Source: Alphaproteobacteria bacterium
GTDB lineage: Bacteria > Pseudomonadota > Alphaproteobacteria > JAJFIK01
Assembly: GCA_028280665.1 (NCBI GenBank)
Contig: JANQLJ010000098.1
Span: 1-37,644 of the forward strand
Length of the DNA stretch: 37,644 nt
Direction of reading: 5' to 3'
Position 1 is the first letter of the stretch, and every line of letters starts with the position of its first letter. Below, piece by piece: positions 1-8,886 of this stretch. Below the pieces are notes generated by a model, which worked only from the letters and a program-made list of their open reading frames with translations, was not told the origin of the DNA and made no database searches. The translations under genes and the position numbers were made by a program.

Positions 1-704
1 CGGTGCGCCTCGGCGTCCTTCTTGAGCCAGCTTCGGATCGCCTTTTCATCGCGCCAGAACGACAGGAAAAGCATCAGCGGTACCAGCAGCAGTGTCAAAA
101 GCATGACGCCCAAGGGGTGATTGCCCAACCAATTGAAGGCTGCATGGATCAGCGCCGCGGCCAGAAATCCCGGCGCGAAATAGGCAAGCTCAAAGACATA
201 GTTTGACGATGCGCCTTCGGCCTGCCGCCCGGTCATGGAGTGGGCGACAAGAGCGAACACGGCGGTGGCCCCGCCATGCATGAGAGCGGTGCCGAAACCG
301 CGCACAAGCCATGTCGCCATGCTCGCCTCGGCAAACTCACGAAGAAAGTAGATGTTCTCGACCACCGCAAAGCCCGAACCCACCGCAAAGCCGGCTATCC
401 CTGCGTCAAGTTTGTAGCCCAGCCTGTTTTGATGAAAAAGAACGATGATCGGGATCGCTTTCAAGGCTTCTTCCAGGAGCGGCGCCACATAGCGGCTCAC
501 ACCTTCAAGGCTAATCGGGAAAACATAAAGTATGACGGTGTTGATCTGCAGCGTGACAATGGCGATGCCTGAGCCGATCAGCACGAGCAGCCCAATCACC
601 TTGGTGGTGATGAGATCAAAAACATCCAACTGGTTAAAAACAAGAAGAAGCGCCAGGACCGGAACAACGGCCATGGCTGCCTTTTGAAGAAATTCGACGT
701 CCAT
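1..704 (-). CDS. PrsW family intramembrane metalloprotease (partial, 3' end beyond window)
   Basis: Reading the minus strand from an ATG at 704-702 gives an uninterrupted frame of 234 codons to the window edge. It begins MDVEFLQKAAMAVVPVLALL and has several hydrophobic segments. Seen motifs: an EExxK signature (Glu78, Glu79, Lys82 in LLEEALKA), a second-helix ENIYF (Glu116), a His143 in LMHGG and HAAFN (His187). This pattern of conserved Glu and His inside membrane helices is that of the PrsW/CPBP-like membrane proteases; PrsW of Bacillus cleaves an anti-sigma factor. The start codon shares one base with the stop of the upstream gene (TAATG), so translation is probably coupled. The substrate is unknown; the two preceding genes in the same unit encode extracytoplasmic proteins. 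No sigma or anti-sigma gene adjoins this gene within the window. Confidence 0.85.
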   Translation of the reverse strand, partial: MDVEFLQKAAMAVVPVLALLLVFNQLDVFDLITTKVIGLLVLIGSGIAIVTLQINTVILYVFPISLEGVSRYVAPLLEEALKAIPIIVLFHQNRLGYKLDAGIAGFAVGSGFAVVENIYFLREFAEASMATWLVRGFGTALMHGGATAVFALVAHSMTGRQAEGASSNYVFELAYFAPGFLAAALIHAAFNWLGNHPLGVMLLTLLLVPLMLFLSFWRDEKAIRSWLKKDAEAH

Positions 705-3700
705 TACATGATTTTCAAGGAGATCAGAACTTCGTCGCCTTGCCGCTCGCCTTCTTCGAAGCCTTGAGCGTAACCGACCGAAAGCGTCATTGGCAATCGG
801 TGGCCGACTGTGAAATTGAAGTCGAGCTGGCCGCCGATGGTCTCGAAGGTGCGCGACGGGCCCATGTTGGGCGCGGTATGGAGCACACCGGCGAAGGCCG
901 CCGGCCGCACGGAACTGAGATAAAGCGCCGGCACACCCACTTCGCGAACGCGCACCGGCGGCAAGTTCACCTCGCCCATCACGCGGACAAACTGGCGGGC
1001 GGAAATCTCATTGATATCAAATCCGGGGAAGCTGTCATATTGACGGTAGCGCTTGACCTCGCGGTCGTCCACGTAATTGTTCCCGAAGGAACCCATGTAA
1101 AAACTCGAAAGGGGACTGTCCTCGCTGCCGCCTGCCGCGCCCGCGGCAGTGTAAATCCATGCCGAAGAATTCGCCACGGGCAGCGGCAAGCCGCCGTTAA
1201 AGCCCACGCGCAGGCTGGGGAAGCCTTCGTCGTTAGCATAGTCGACCCCGGCGGCGGCATCCCATTCGTATCCGCGTTCGTGATCCACGGCGCCGAGCGA
1301 TTTTTGCGTGTCCGTGTAATGAAGCGTGACACCCGCCGAGGCGAGCGTATCGAACTGGGTTTGCACCGCCTGCGCCGCGGGCAGGGTATCAAGACCCGTC
1401 CAGTAGGAGGCATCGAAATCGATTACAAGCTCGCGCGGCGGATCGTAAACGAGCGAGCGGTTATAGTTGAAACTGACTGCCGTGCCGGCCCTTGAGCGTT
1501 CCGTCGGGCCAAAGAGATCGTAAAAATCCGCATCGTTGTGGCGAAACCGGACCGACCAAAAGAGCTCGCTGTACTCAACGTCGATGTGCCAGTTTTGATC
1601 CTCAAGCCCCGCTTCGGGCGAGAAGGAGACCGTCGCGCTCAGTTGGTGAAACTGAAGCGGGTCTTCCAAAACCACATGATAGCCGAAAGCGGTGTAGCCC
1701 CGGTATCCCTCTATGACAGGATAGGCGGTCCCCAGGCCCATCTCGTCGCGTGGCCGGTACCGGCCACGCTGGGTAACGCGCCCGTCGAAGGCAACGCGGT
1801 TGGGCGAACCCGCCGCCCAACCCCGCACCACGGCGTGTTGCCGCGCCACTTGCGAGCCCAAAAAGTTCACCGCATTAAGATCGTCCGTAGGCTGCGGCTG
1901 GATCAAAACCGGGCGGAGGCCATCGCCCGCATACTCAAAGACGATAAGCGAGCCATCCTCTTGCGGTATGGGGCGGAAGAAACCGGTCTCCGCGTTCGTT
2001 ACCGCTTCGATAGCGCCATTCGCAATCTCAAAGCGGAAGATGTTCGAAACCCCTGTGTAGTAGGAACTGCCGTAAAGATAGCGCCCATCGGGGGAGAATA
2101 CGAACCCTTCGGGGGTCGAGCCCCTTAGCTCAAAAGTCTGGATGGGATCATAGATCCCGGCCTCAAGGTCCGCGATACGGAAGACCTGAACCGACTGATG
2201 ACCCAAGATCGTGCCGATGCTCGCCGACAGCATTCTCCCATCGGGCGATATGTCGAGATCGAAAGCGTTGATGCCAAAGTCAAAGGTGTGAACCTGGTTC
2301 CAGCCTGTATAGGGCGCGCGCAGGCGAACCAACGTCACAAAGCCATTGAGATGACGCAGGCCCCATATCGCCCGGTCCTGGCGGTTAAAGACGATATCGC
2401 CGATGCGCCCGTCGCGGATAAGCATCTGGCGCTCGCCCGTTTCCACGTCGATCTCAATGAGATCGCGATAGGCATAATTGTCGGTGGTGTACCAAGCTGT
2501 ATTGCCATCGGGGTCATAAGCAAGCGAGGTCACGCGATAGAGCATCGGTCCCTTGATGTTCGTGAGCCGGCGTATCTCGCCCGTCTCGCGCGACAATACA
2601 CCCACGTGCGCGATCACCCCCGGATAGCGGAACGCCCCGATGATGTCGCCGGTCGAGGGGTTCACGTAGGACCGCGATATGGACCCCAGCCCCCGCCTGG
2701 AGATAGGCTCGGTTTCCGTTACCGGGTATTCGGCGATCACCGCAAGGTTATCGGCCTGAAACTGTTGTTCCCACGAGATCCAATCATCCCAGGCCTCGTT
2801 CATCGGAAGCCCGAAGACATCGCGGAAGTGAATCAAGTAATAGGCGGCGCTGCCTTCGTCGCGCTGCATCCACTCGATGACTTGCTCCGGCGAATAGGCA
2901 AGCGCGAGATAAGAGAAAAACCGCGTACCATAAAGGTAGTTATTGACCCCCACCTGGAAGTCCACTTGCGTGCCTTCGGCTTCAAGGCCCAGGGGTGAAT
3001 AGAAGTAGGCGCCGTCGCGCACCATGGCGCGGAACACCATTTCATCATAGCCGCCTTGCGCGCGGCCATAACCGCCCGCCATCCAGGTTTCCATGAAGAC
3101 GGCGCTGCCTTCGAGAAGCCAACGCGGAACGGTCACCCGCGGCGTCGTCAGATAATTGTAGACGATGGAGAGAGGATGTTCCTGCACCGGCATGGGCTTG
3201 CCGAAGAACGCGCGCCGCCAGAACGCATCGCGGCTGTTCCACACATCCATGGTGGCGACGTGGGCCAGCTCGTGATTGACCAGGGTGAAAAACCGTTCGC
3301 CCGGGCTAAAGGTCTCGAAGGTGAGGCTTAAAGGCGCGACGTCAAACAAAACCGCATTGTTGGGCGAGGACCTGGCGGCTGCATTGCCATAGTCACCAAA
3401 GTCCTTGAGCAGCATCGTGGTGGGCTCCCACGGCTCCCACTCGAAAATGTCGCGGTGAAATTCAAGCGCGTTCTCGAACGCGCGGCCCACGTAAGGGGTC
3501 AGATACGTTCCTGATGGTTCAAAATAGAGAAGGCGGAGATTTTCGGTCTCCACCGTCGCAAGATCGATCAGCGGCACGTGATCCCGCGCACGGTTTTCCG
3601 GCGGTGCAGGTTCGGATCCTTGATCTTGTTGAGGCGCGTTTTCCGAGCCCCCTGAAACAGGAGAGGCCGGGCCTTCCTCCCCCCAGGCGCCGGCCGAGAC

Positions 3701-3781
3701 GACCATGAACGCCGAGAGAAGGAAGACCCGGATACCTGCTTTACTCTTCCAGGCTTTGCGCCTGTCGCAGCCCCCCAGCAC
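704..3781 (-). CDS. Secreted HExxH metallopeptidase with beta-propeller region and beta-rich C-terminus
   Basis: A 1025-residue protein with a Sec-type signal peptide (basic stretch to about residue 18, hydrophobic 19-32, Ala-rich cleavage region). The N-terminal domain has HELAH at residues 170-174 and a downstream WLLEGSA with Glu224, the layout of a gluzincin zinc site (two His plus a Glu). Residues of roughly 360-640 hold repeated blades of the kind SPDGRYLYGSSY and YDPDGNTAWY, typical of TolB/WD40-like propellers. From about 680 to the end there are alternating beta strands finishing in VLISLKIM, which resembles an Omp85/surface-antigen type barrel, although the last residue is Met rather than the usual Phe/Trp. 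The start is GTG, 15 bases after the stop of the repeat-protein gene, with no strong ribosome site; translational coupling is likely. Specific function not recognised; peptidase activity is inferred from the motif. Confidence 0.8.
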   Translation of the reverse strand: MLGGCDRRKAWKSKAGIRVFLLSAFMVVSAGAWGEEGPASPVSGGSENAPQQDQGSEPAPPENRARDHVPLIDLATVETENLRLLYFEPSGTYLTPYVGRAFENALEFHRDIFEWEPWEPTTMLLKDFGDYGNAAARSSPNNAVLFDVAPLSLTFETFSPGERFFTLVNHELAHVATMDVWNSRDAFWRRAFFGKPMPVQEHPLSIVYNYLTTPRVTVPRWLLEGSAVFMETWMAGGYGRAQGGYDEMVFRAMVRDGAYFYSPLGLEAEGTQVDFQVGVNNYLYGTRFFSYLALAYSPEQVIEWMQRDEGSAAYYLIHFRDVFGLPMNEAWDDWISWEQQFQADNLAVIAEYPVTETEPISRRGLGSISRSYVNPSTGDIIGAFRYPGVIAHVGVLSRETGEIRRLTNIKGPMLYRVTSLAYDPDGNTAWYTTDNYAYRDLIEIDVETGERQMLIRDGRIGDIVFNRQDRAIWGLRHLNGFVTLVRLRAPYTGWNQVHTFDFGINAFDLDISPDGRMLSASIGTILGHQSVQVFRIADLEAGIYDPIQTFELRGSTPEGFVFSPDGRYLYGSSYYTGVSNIFRFEIANGAIEAVTNAETGFFRPIPQEDGSLIVFEYAGDGLRPVLIQPQPTDDLNAVNFLGSQVARQHAVVRGWAAGSPNRVAFDGRVTQRGRYRPRDEMGLGTAYPVIEGYRGYTAFGYHVVLEDPLQFHQLSATVSFSPEAGLEDQNWHIDVEYSELFWSVRFRHNDADFYDLFGPTERSRAGTAVSFNYNRSLVYDPPRELVIDFDASYWTGLDTLPAAQAVQTQFDTLASAGVTLHYTDTQKSLGAVDHERGYEWDAAAGVDYANDEGFPSLRVGFNGGLPLPVANSSAWIYTAAGAAGGSEDSPLSSFYMGSFGNNYVDDREVKRYRQYDSFPGFDINEISARQFVRVMGEVNLPPVRVREVGVPALYLSSVRPAAFAGVLHTAPNMGPSRTFETIGGQLDFNFTVGHRLPMTLSVGYAQGFEEGERQGDEVLISLKIM

Positions 3782-3796
3782 CGGGTGTTGTGCTGC

Positions 3797-5083
3797 TTAG
3801 TACGCGCTAATGGCGTTGGCAAAACCCCGGTCCTGCGCCATGGCGGCGAAGGCCGGATCGTTAGCCAGAGCCATAAAGGCCGGATTTTGTGCAAGCGCCG
3901 TAAAGGCTTGCGCATTGCTTGCCAAGGCACTCAGCGCTTGAGCGTTGTTGGCGAGCGCCGAAAACGCCTGCGGGTTCTGTGCCATCGCCGCAAAAGCCTG
4001 TGGGTTTTGGGCGAGTGCATTAAACGCCTGGGCGTCAAGAGCGAGAGCCGAAAACGCTTGGGCGTTCAAAGCGAGTGCGTTGAAAGCCTGTGCATTTAGC
4101 CCCAGTGCCGCAAAGCCCTGCGCATTTAGCGCCATCGCTGAAAACGCTTGTGCGTTCGACGCAAGGGCGCTGAACGCCTGAGCGTCAAGGGCCAGAGCCG
4201 AAAACGCCTGTGCATTCAAGGCAAGTGCATTGAACGCCTGTGCATCCATTGCCAGGGCATTCATGGCTGCTGCGTCGGCCGCGAGGGCATTAAACGCCTG
4301 GGCATTCATGGCAAGCGCATTCAACGCCTCGGCATTGCTTGCAAGAGCGCTAAACGCCTGTGCATCCCAGCCTTGCGCCTCAAATGCCTGGGCATCTTGA
4401 AGCAGAGCCGTAAACGCTTGCGGGTTTTGAGCAAGCGCCGTAAATGCTTGAGCGTTATTGGCAAGTGCAGCAAACGCTTGCGGATGCATAGCCAGCACTT
4501 CAAACGCTGCCGGATATGACGCCAGCGCCGCAAAAGCCTGCGGATGCTGTGCCATTGCCGAGAACGCTTGCGGGTGCTGTGCAAGTGCCGTGAAGGCCTG
4601 CGGATGCTGCGCGAGCGCCGCGAAAGCCTGCGGATTTTGCGCCAAGGCGGTGAACGCTTGCGCGTCCCAACCCTGGGCGGCAAAAGCTTCCGCATTGCTT
4701 GCCAGAGCCGCAAAGGCCTGCGGGTTCTGGGCAAGCGCGGTAAACGCTTGTGGGTTTTGCGCCATCGCGGCGAGTGCCTGCGGGTTTTGCGCCAGAGCCG
4801 CAAAATTTGCATCCATGGCAAGCGCCCGGAACGACGGGTCATTGACCATCAACTCAAACGCGTCCGTTTGCATAAGTAATGCAACTGACTGATCACCAGT
4901 CGAAACGTCCGCCTCCGAGACTTGACTGTCCCGATAACGCTCGACGGGAGCGATGGTGCCGGCCGACTGTCCGTCTACAGACGGCCCGTTCATTGCGACG
5001 AAATATACGCTCACCGCTATGACTGCTACTGCGCCCATGGCCCCAAGGCCCAATGTGGCATTTCTACTCAGTTTGTCAGACAT
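3797..5083 (-). CDS. Membrane-anchored protein of thirty tandem decapeptide repeats (unknown function)
   Basis: Start chosen at the ATG encoding MSDKLSR, preceded by GGGAGG about 12 bases upstream; the frame is open further upstream but that part is unlike the rest. The 428-residue product has one membrane segment (about residues 10-31), a short linker with charged residues (about 45-80), and then exactly thirty 10-residue units (96-395) with the consensus A-L-A-x-N/D-P/A-Q-A-F-x. It has 9-residue variants on both sides, ending with three of them and a short tail. The repeat zone contains almost no charged residues and is rich in Ala, Gln, Asn and Phe. Asn/Asp followed by Pro could be a helix N-cap, which would make a chain of short helices distantly like STI1 'NP' repeats; an amyloid-like or solenoid fold is equally possible. 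It is first of a three-gene unit with a secreted metallopeptidase and PrsW. Confidence 0.8.
   Translation of the reverse strand: MSDKLSRNATLGLGAMGAVAVIAVSVYFVAMNGPSVDGQSAGTIAPVERYRDSQVSEADVSTGDQSVALLMQTDAFELMVNDPSFRALAMDANFAALAQNPQALAAMAQNPQAFTALAQNPQAFAALASNAEAFAAQGWDAQAFTALAQNPQAFAALAQHPQAFTALAQHPQAFSAMAQHPQAFAALASYPAAFEVLAMHPQAFAALANNAQAFTALAQNPQAFTALLQDAQAFEAQGWDAQAFSALASNAEALNALAMNAQAFNALAADAAAMNALAMDAQAFNALALNAQAFSALALDAQAFSALASNAQAFSAMALNAQGFAALGLNAQAFNALALNAQAFSALALDAQAFNALAQNPQAFAAMAQNPQAFSALANNAQALSALASNAQAFTALAQNPAFMALANDPAFAAMAQDRGFANAISAY
3899..4798 (-). repeat. 30-bp in-frame tandem repeats, 30 units (decapeptide array)
   Basis: Thirty consecutive 30-base units encode the decapeptides of the repeat protein, with no insertions or deletions across 900 bases. 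Units are diverged at third positions and at a few residues. The odd unit AQGWDAQAF occurs twice, as units 5 and 15, each next to or near an ALASNAEA unit, and pairs ALALNAQAFS-ALALDAQAF occur at units 20-21 and 25-26. These point to duplication of larger blocks as well as of single units. Confidence 0.95.
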
Positions 5084-5312
5084 GGAAACCCAAGCCTCCC
5101 TCGGTTGTCTGTGGTTAAGATGACCTAAATGTGAGAGGCGGTCAAAGAAATGTAAGGGCGGGGAATGTTTAGCCGTCACAGAAGAAATAGCAAAAATCCG
5201 GGAGTTTTTTGTTGGCGTGGGGCGGTCTGCGGGTTCCAATTATTTTATGCTTGAAATATTTATCAGCCAAGCCAGACTGAGGGGTGTCTGAATCCCGCAA
5301 GGGAGACCCCTC

Positions 5313-7601
5313 ATGCGAATCGCCTGCCTGGGCGGCGGCCCCGCCGGTCTTTACTTCGCCATTTCGGCAAAACTTCGCGCGCCCGGCCATGAAGTTATCA
5401 TTTTCGAGCGCAACCGGGCCGACGACACGTTCGGCTGGGGCGTCGTGCTTTCCGACGAGACCCTCGACAATTTCGCCCTCAACGATCCGGTCAGCGCAGA
5501 GGCGATTCGCGAGCACTTTGCCTATTGGGACGACATCGCCGTTCATTACCGTGGCACGCGCACCCTTTCCACCGGGCACGGGTTTTGCGGCATCGGCCGG
5601 CAAAAACTTTTGGACATCCTGCAGGCAAGAGCGAAGGAGCTTGGTGTCGAGCTGCGCTTTGAGCATGAGTTCGATTCAACTGCGGAGTTCGGCAGCTTCG
5701 ATCTCATCGTGGCGGCGGATGGCATCAACTCGAAGACCCGCGCGGAGCACGCCCAAGCTTTCAATCCGAATACGGATATTCGGAAATGCAAATTCGTCTG
5801 GCTTGGCACCCACCAAAAGTTCGACGATGCCTTCACCTTCATTTTCGAAGAAACCGAACATGGCTGGATTTGGGCGCATGCCTACCAGTTTGATTCCAAG
5901 ACGGCGACATTCATCGTCGAATGCAAAGAGGAAACCTGGAACGCCTTTGGATTTGGCCAAATATCTCAGGCGGAAAGCATCGCCGTCTGCGAAGACATCT
6001 TTAAAGACTATCTGGGCGGGCACTCGCTCATGTCCAACGCCGCGCATTTGCGAGGCTCGGCGTGGCTCAACTTCCCGCGTGTCCTTTGTGAAAAGTGGTC
6101 TCACGGAAACATTGTGCTTATGGGCGATGCGGCGGCGACCGCGCATTTTTCCATCGGATCCGGTACCAAGCTCGCCATGGAAAGTGCGATCGCGCTGGCG
6201 GATTTTTTGGAGAGCGAGCCGACTTTAGAGGCCGCTTTTGCGCGTTACGAAGACGAGCGGCGCCTTGAGGTTCTGCGGCTGCAATCGGCGGCGCGCAATT
6301 CGCTTGAATGGTTCGAAGACGTGGAGCGTTATCTCCATCTTGATCGGGTTCAGTTCAATTACTCGCTTTTGACCCGTTCCCAGCGCATCAGCCATGAGAA
6401 CTTGCGCCTGCGCGACAAGGCCTGGCTTGAGGGCGCGGAGCGCTGGTTCCTTGCCCAAGCGGGCGCGCCTTCGGACGAGGCGCACGCGCCCATGTTCGCG
6501 CCCTTTCGCCTGCGGGGGCTTGAGCTTAAGAACCGCGTCGTGGTCTCGCCCATGGCCCAATACCGGGCCGAGGAGGGCTGTCCCACCGATTGGCACTTCG
6601 TGCACTATGCTGAACGCGCAAAGGGGGGCGCGGGGCTTGTCTACACAGAGATGACCTGCGTCTGCCCCGAAGGCCGCATCACGCCGGGTTGCACCGGGCT
6701 TTATACGACTGAGCACGAAGCCGCGTGGACACGCATTGTGGACTTTATTCATCGCGAAACGGACGCCAAGGTGGCAATCCAGCTCGGCCATGCGGGCCCC
6801 AAAGGCTCGACGCAACTGGGCTGGGAGGACATGGATGCGCCGCTTGATGCGGGAAACTGGGAGATAATGGGTCCCTCGCCAGTGCCGTGGTCGGAGCGTA
6901 ACCAAATCCCGCGCGAGATGACCCTCGATGACATGGTGAAGGTGCGCGGCCAGTTCGTCGCCTCGGCGGCTATGGCGGAGCGTTGCGGCTTTGATCTTCT
7001 CGAGCTTCATTACGCGCACGGCTACCTCATGTCCGCATTCATCACGCCGCTGACCAACAAGCGGACGGATGAATACGGCGGGAGCCTTGAGAACCGCATG
7101 CGGTTTCCGCTTGAGGTGTTTCATGCAGTGCGCGCCGTATGGCCGGACGAAAAACCCATTTCCGTCCGCATCTCGGCAAATGACTGGGTCGGTGAAGATG
7201 GTATCACGCCCGAAGACGCGGTGGAGATCGCGCGCCGCTTGAGCGATGCGGGCGTTGACATCATCGACGTCTCCGCCGGCCAAACCTCGACCCACGCCGA
7301 CCCCGTTTACGGCCGCATGTTCCAAACGCCCTTTTCCGACCGCATTCGCAACGAGGCAGGCCTTAAAACCATGGCGGTCGGCAATATCTATAAGCCCGAT
7401 CATGTGAACTCGATCCTGATGGCGGGGCGCGCCGACCTTGTCTGCCTTGCCCGGCCGCACCTTTCCAATCCTTACTGGACGCTGCACGCAGGTGCGGCGC
7501 TGGGCGACAAGGCGGCGAACTGGCCCAAGCCTTACTACCCAGGCCGCGATCAGTTGCACCGCCTTGCCGAGCGCGCCGATGCGCAGATTTTGAAGGTCTG
7601 A
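5313..7601 (+). CDS. Bifunctional anthraniloyl-CoA (or salicylyl-CoA) monooxygenase/reductase
   Basis: A 762-residue fusion. Residues 1 to about 385 form a class A FAD monooxygenase: GGGPAG at residues 7-12 is the Rossmann FAD motif and [15 protein letters not shown] is the flavin-ribityl GD motif. Residues about 395-762 form an old-yellow-enzyme NADH:flavin oxidoreductase ([20 protein letters not shown] at its start; [25 protein letters not shown]). This fusion is known from 2-aminobenzoyl-CoA monooxygenase/reductase of Azoarcus evansii and from relatives annotated as salicylyl-CoA 5-hydroxylase: the first half hydroxylates C5 of the ring, the second reduces the product. The CoA ligase and RidA-like gene in the same operon favour the amino substrate. 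AGGGAG lies 9 bases before the ATG. It is the first gene of the operon; the MarR gene follows after one base. Confidence 0.88.
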   Translation: MRIACLGGGPAGLYFAISAKLRAPGHEVIIFERNRADDTFGWGVVLSDETLDNFALNDPVSAEAIREHFAYWDDIAVHYRGTRTLSTGHGFCGIGRQKLLDILQARAKELGVELRFEHEFDSTAEFGSFDLIVAADGINSKTRAEHAQAFNPNTDIRKCKFVWLGTHQKFDDAFTFIFEETEHGWIWAHAYQFDSKTATFIVECKEETWNAFGFGQISQAESIAVCEDIFKDYLGGHSLMSNAAHLRGSAWLNFPRVLCEKWSHGNIVLMGDAAATAHFSIGSGTKLAMESAIALADFLESEPTLEAAFARYEDERRLEVLRLQSAARNSLEWFEDVERYLHLDRVQFNYSLLTRSQRISHENLRLRDKAWLEGAERWFLAQAGAPSDEAHAPMFAPFRLRGLELKNRVVVSPMAQYRAEEGCPTDWHFVHYAERAKGGAGLVYTEMTCVCPEGRITPGCTGLYTTEHEAAWTRIVDFIHRETDAKVAIQLGHAGPKGSTQLGWEDMDAPLDAGNWEIMGPSPVPWSERNQIPREMTLDDMVKVRGQFVASAAMAERCGFDLLELHYAHGYLMSAFITPLTNKRTDEYGGSLENRMRFPLEVFHAVRAVWPDEKPISVRISANDWVGEDGITPEDAVEIARRLSDAGVDIIDVSAGQTSTHADPVYGRMFQTPFSDRIRNEAGLKTMAVGNIYKPDHVNSILMAGRADLVCLARPHLSNPYWTLHAGAALGDKAANWPKPYYPGRDQLHRLAERADAQILKV

Positions 7602-7602
7602 G

Positions 7603-8058
7603 ATGGAGAGCCCCACGCTTTCCAAACAAAGATTGCGCCTTTGGCTGCGGCTCTTGCGCGCCTCGCGCGGCATCGAAAACGGTGTGCGCAACTTCTTGCG
7701 CGAGGAATACGGCTTCACCTTGCCGCGGTTTGACGTGCTGGCCGCGCTCCATAGGGCCGGTGACGGCCTTACCATGAGCGAGCTTAGCCGCGAGCTTATG
7801 GTTTCGAACGGAAACGTCACCGGCATCGTGGACCGGCTGGCAGAAGACGGTTTTGTTGAGCGCAAGCACCGCAAGGGTGACCGCCGTACCAGCCTTCTTC
7901 AACTGACCGAAGCGGGCCGGTCATCATTTGTGCAAATGGCGCGCGATCACGAATCATGGATCGACCGCCGACTCGAACAGCTAAATGAAATCGAGGTCGC
8001 AAACTCCATCAAACTTCTTGAAGGCATCCAACGTTCCGCAGAAAGAGAAACACAATGA
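7603..8058 (+). CDS. MarR family transcriptional regulator
   Basis: A 151-residue protein with the winged-helix layout of MarR: the recognition region reads [33 protein letters not shown], followed by a wing with [13 protein letters not shown]. It begins one base after the stop of the monooxygenase gene, and its own stop overlaps the ATG of the hydratase (ATGA), so it is co-translated with the pathway. Regulators of this family commonly sense aromatic acids or their CoA thioesters; here it most likely autoregulates the operon from the region upstream of 5313. The ligand is inferred, not shown. Confidence 0.9.
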   Translation: MESPTLSKQRLRLWLRLLRASRGIENGVRNFLREEYGFTLPRFDVLAALHRAGDGLTMSELSRELMVSNGNVTGIVDRLAEDGFVERKHRKGDRRTSLLQLTEAGRSSFVQMARDHESWIDRRLEQLNEIEVANSIKLLEGIQRSAERETQ

Positions 8059-8867
8059 CCAGTATGAGCGCATTCAAGCCCAAGCATTTTCTTTACCGCA
8101 TGGAAGGCCCTGTCGCGGTGGTGCAGCTCGACCGGCCCGAGCGCAAAAACCCTTTGACGTTTGAAAGCTACGCGGAGTTGCGCGACATGTTCCGCGATCT
8201 TGTCTATGCGGACGACGTCAAAGCCGTGGTCTTCGCATCCAATGGGGGCAACTTCAGCTCAGGCGGCGATGTGCACGACATCATCGGCCCGTTGGTTTCC
8301 ATGTCCATGAAGGACCTGCTCGCTTTCACCCGCATGACCGGGGATCTGGTCAAAGCGATGATCGGCGCGCCGCAACCCATTATCGCCGCGGTGGACGGCG
8401 TTGCCGTGGGCGCGGGCGCCATCATCACCATGGCCTCGGATATGCGCATCGCAACGCCCGAAGCCAAGACCGCCTTTCTGTTCAATCGCGTGGGCCTTGC
8501 GGGCTGTGACATGGGCGCGTGCGCCATGCTGCCGCGCCTGATCGGCCAGGGCCGCGCGGCGGAGCTTTTGCACACGGGAAGATCATTTAGTGCCGAAGAA
8601 GGCCTTGCCTGGGGCTACTTCAACCGCATCGTGCCCGCGGGTGAACTTGAGGCCGAAACCCTTAAGCTTGCAAGTGCGATCGCCGCCGGGCCTTCCTTCG
8701 GGCACATGATGACCAAAACCCAGCTCAATCAGGAATGGGCCATGGGGCTTAACGAGGCCATTGAAGCAGAAGCCCAAGCCCAGGCCATCTGCATGCAGAC
8801 CGCCGATTTTGAGCGGGCCTACCACGCCTTTGTCGCCAAGGAAAAACCGAAGTTTGAAGGAAACTGA
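8055..8867 (+). CDS. Enoyl-CoA hydratase/isomerase family protein
   Basis: A 270-residue crotonase-fold protein. Seen are the oxyanion-hole segments ([10 protein letters not shown] and [18 protein letters not shown]), the [18 protein letters not shown] stretch typical of the family, and the C-terminal helix region. The start overlaps the MarR stop by four bases. In the 2-aminobenzoyl-CoA pathway a beta-oxidation-like hydration and ring opening follows the monooxygenase/reductase step, and this enzyme is the obvious candidate within the operon. Which of hydration or ring hydrolysis it catalyses cannot be told from sequence. Confidence 0.9.
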   Translation: MTSMSAFKPKHFLYRMEGPVAVVQLDRPERKNPLTFESYAELRDMFRDLVYADDVKAVVFASNGGNFSSGGDVHDIIGPLVSMSMKDLLAFTRMTGDLVKAMIGAPQPIIAAVDGVAVGAGAIITMASDMRIATPEAKTAFLFNRVGLAGCDMGACAMLPRLIGQGRAAELLHTGRSFSAEEGLAWGYFNRIVPAGELEAETLKLASAIAAGPSFGHMMTKTQLNQEWAMGLNEAIEAEAQAQAICMQTADFERAYHAFVAKEKPKFEGN

Positions 8868-8886
8868 CCCCCGGGGAGACGCCGCC

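Noticed and set aside
3899-4798. Regular 30-base repeats that could be called a CRISPR array or satellite
   Set aside because: The units are contiguous without spacers, in frame, and encode a coherent decapeptide; they belong to a protein.
5256-5279. GCTTG-N14-CAAGC upstream of the anthranilate operon as the MarR operator
   Set aside because: Arms are only five bases and the spacing is wide; I see no convincing MarR dyad here, though the operator is probably in this intergenic region.
5084-5312. Promoter for the repeat-protein gene (TTGACC on the minus strand)
   Set aside because: A matching -10 at proper distance is poor, so no promoter feature was called in this 229-base divergent region.
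6225-7874. 549-codon open frame on the minus strand
   Set aside because: Antisense to the monooxygenase/reductase and MarR genes, with no recognisable domain.
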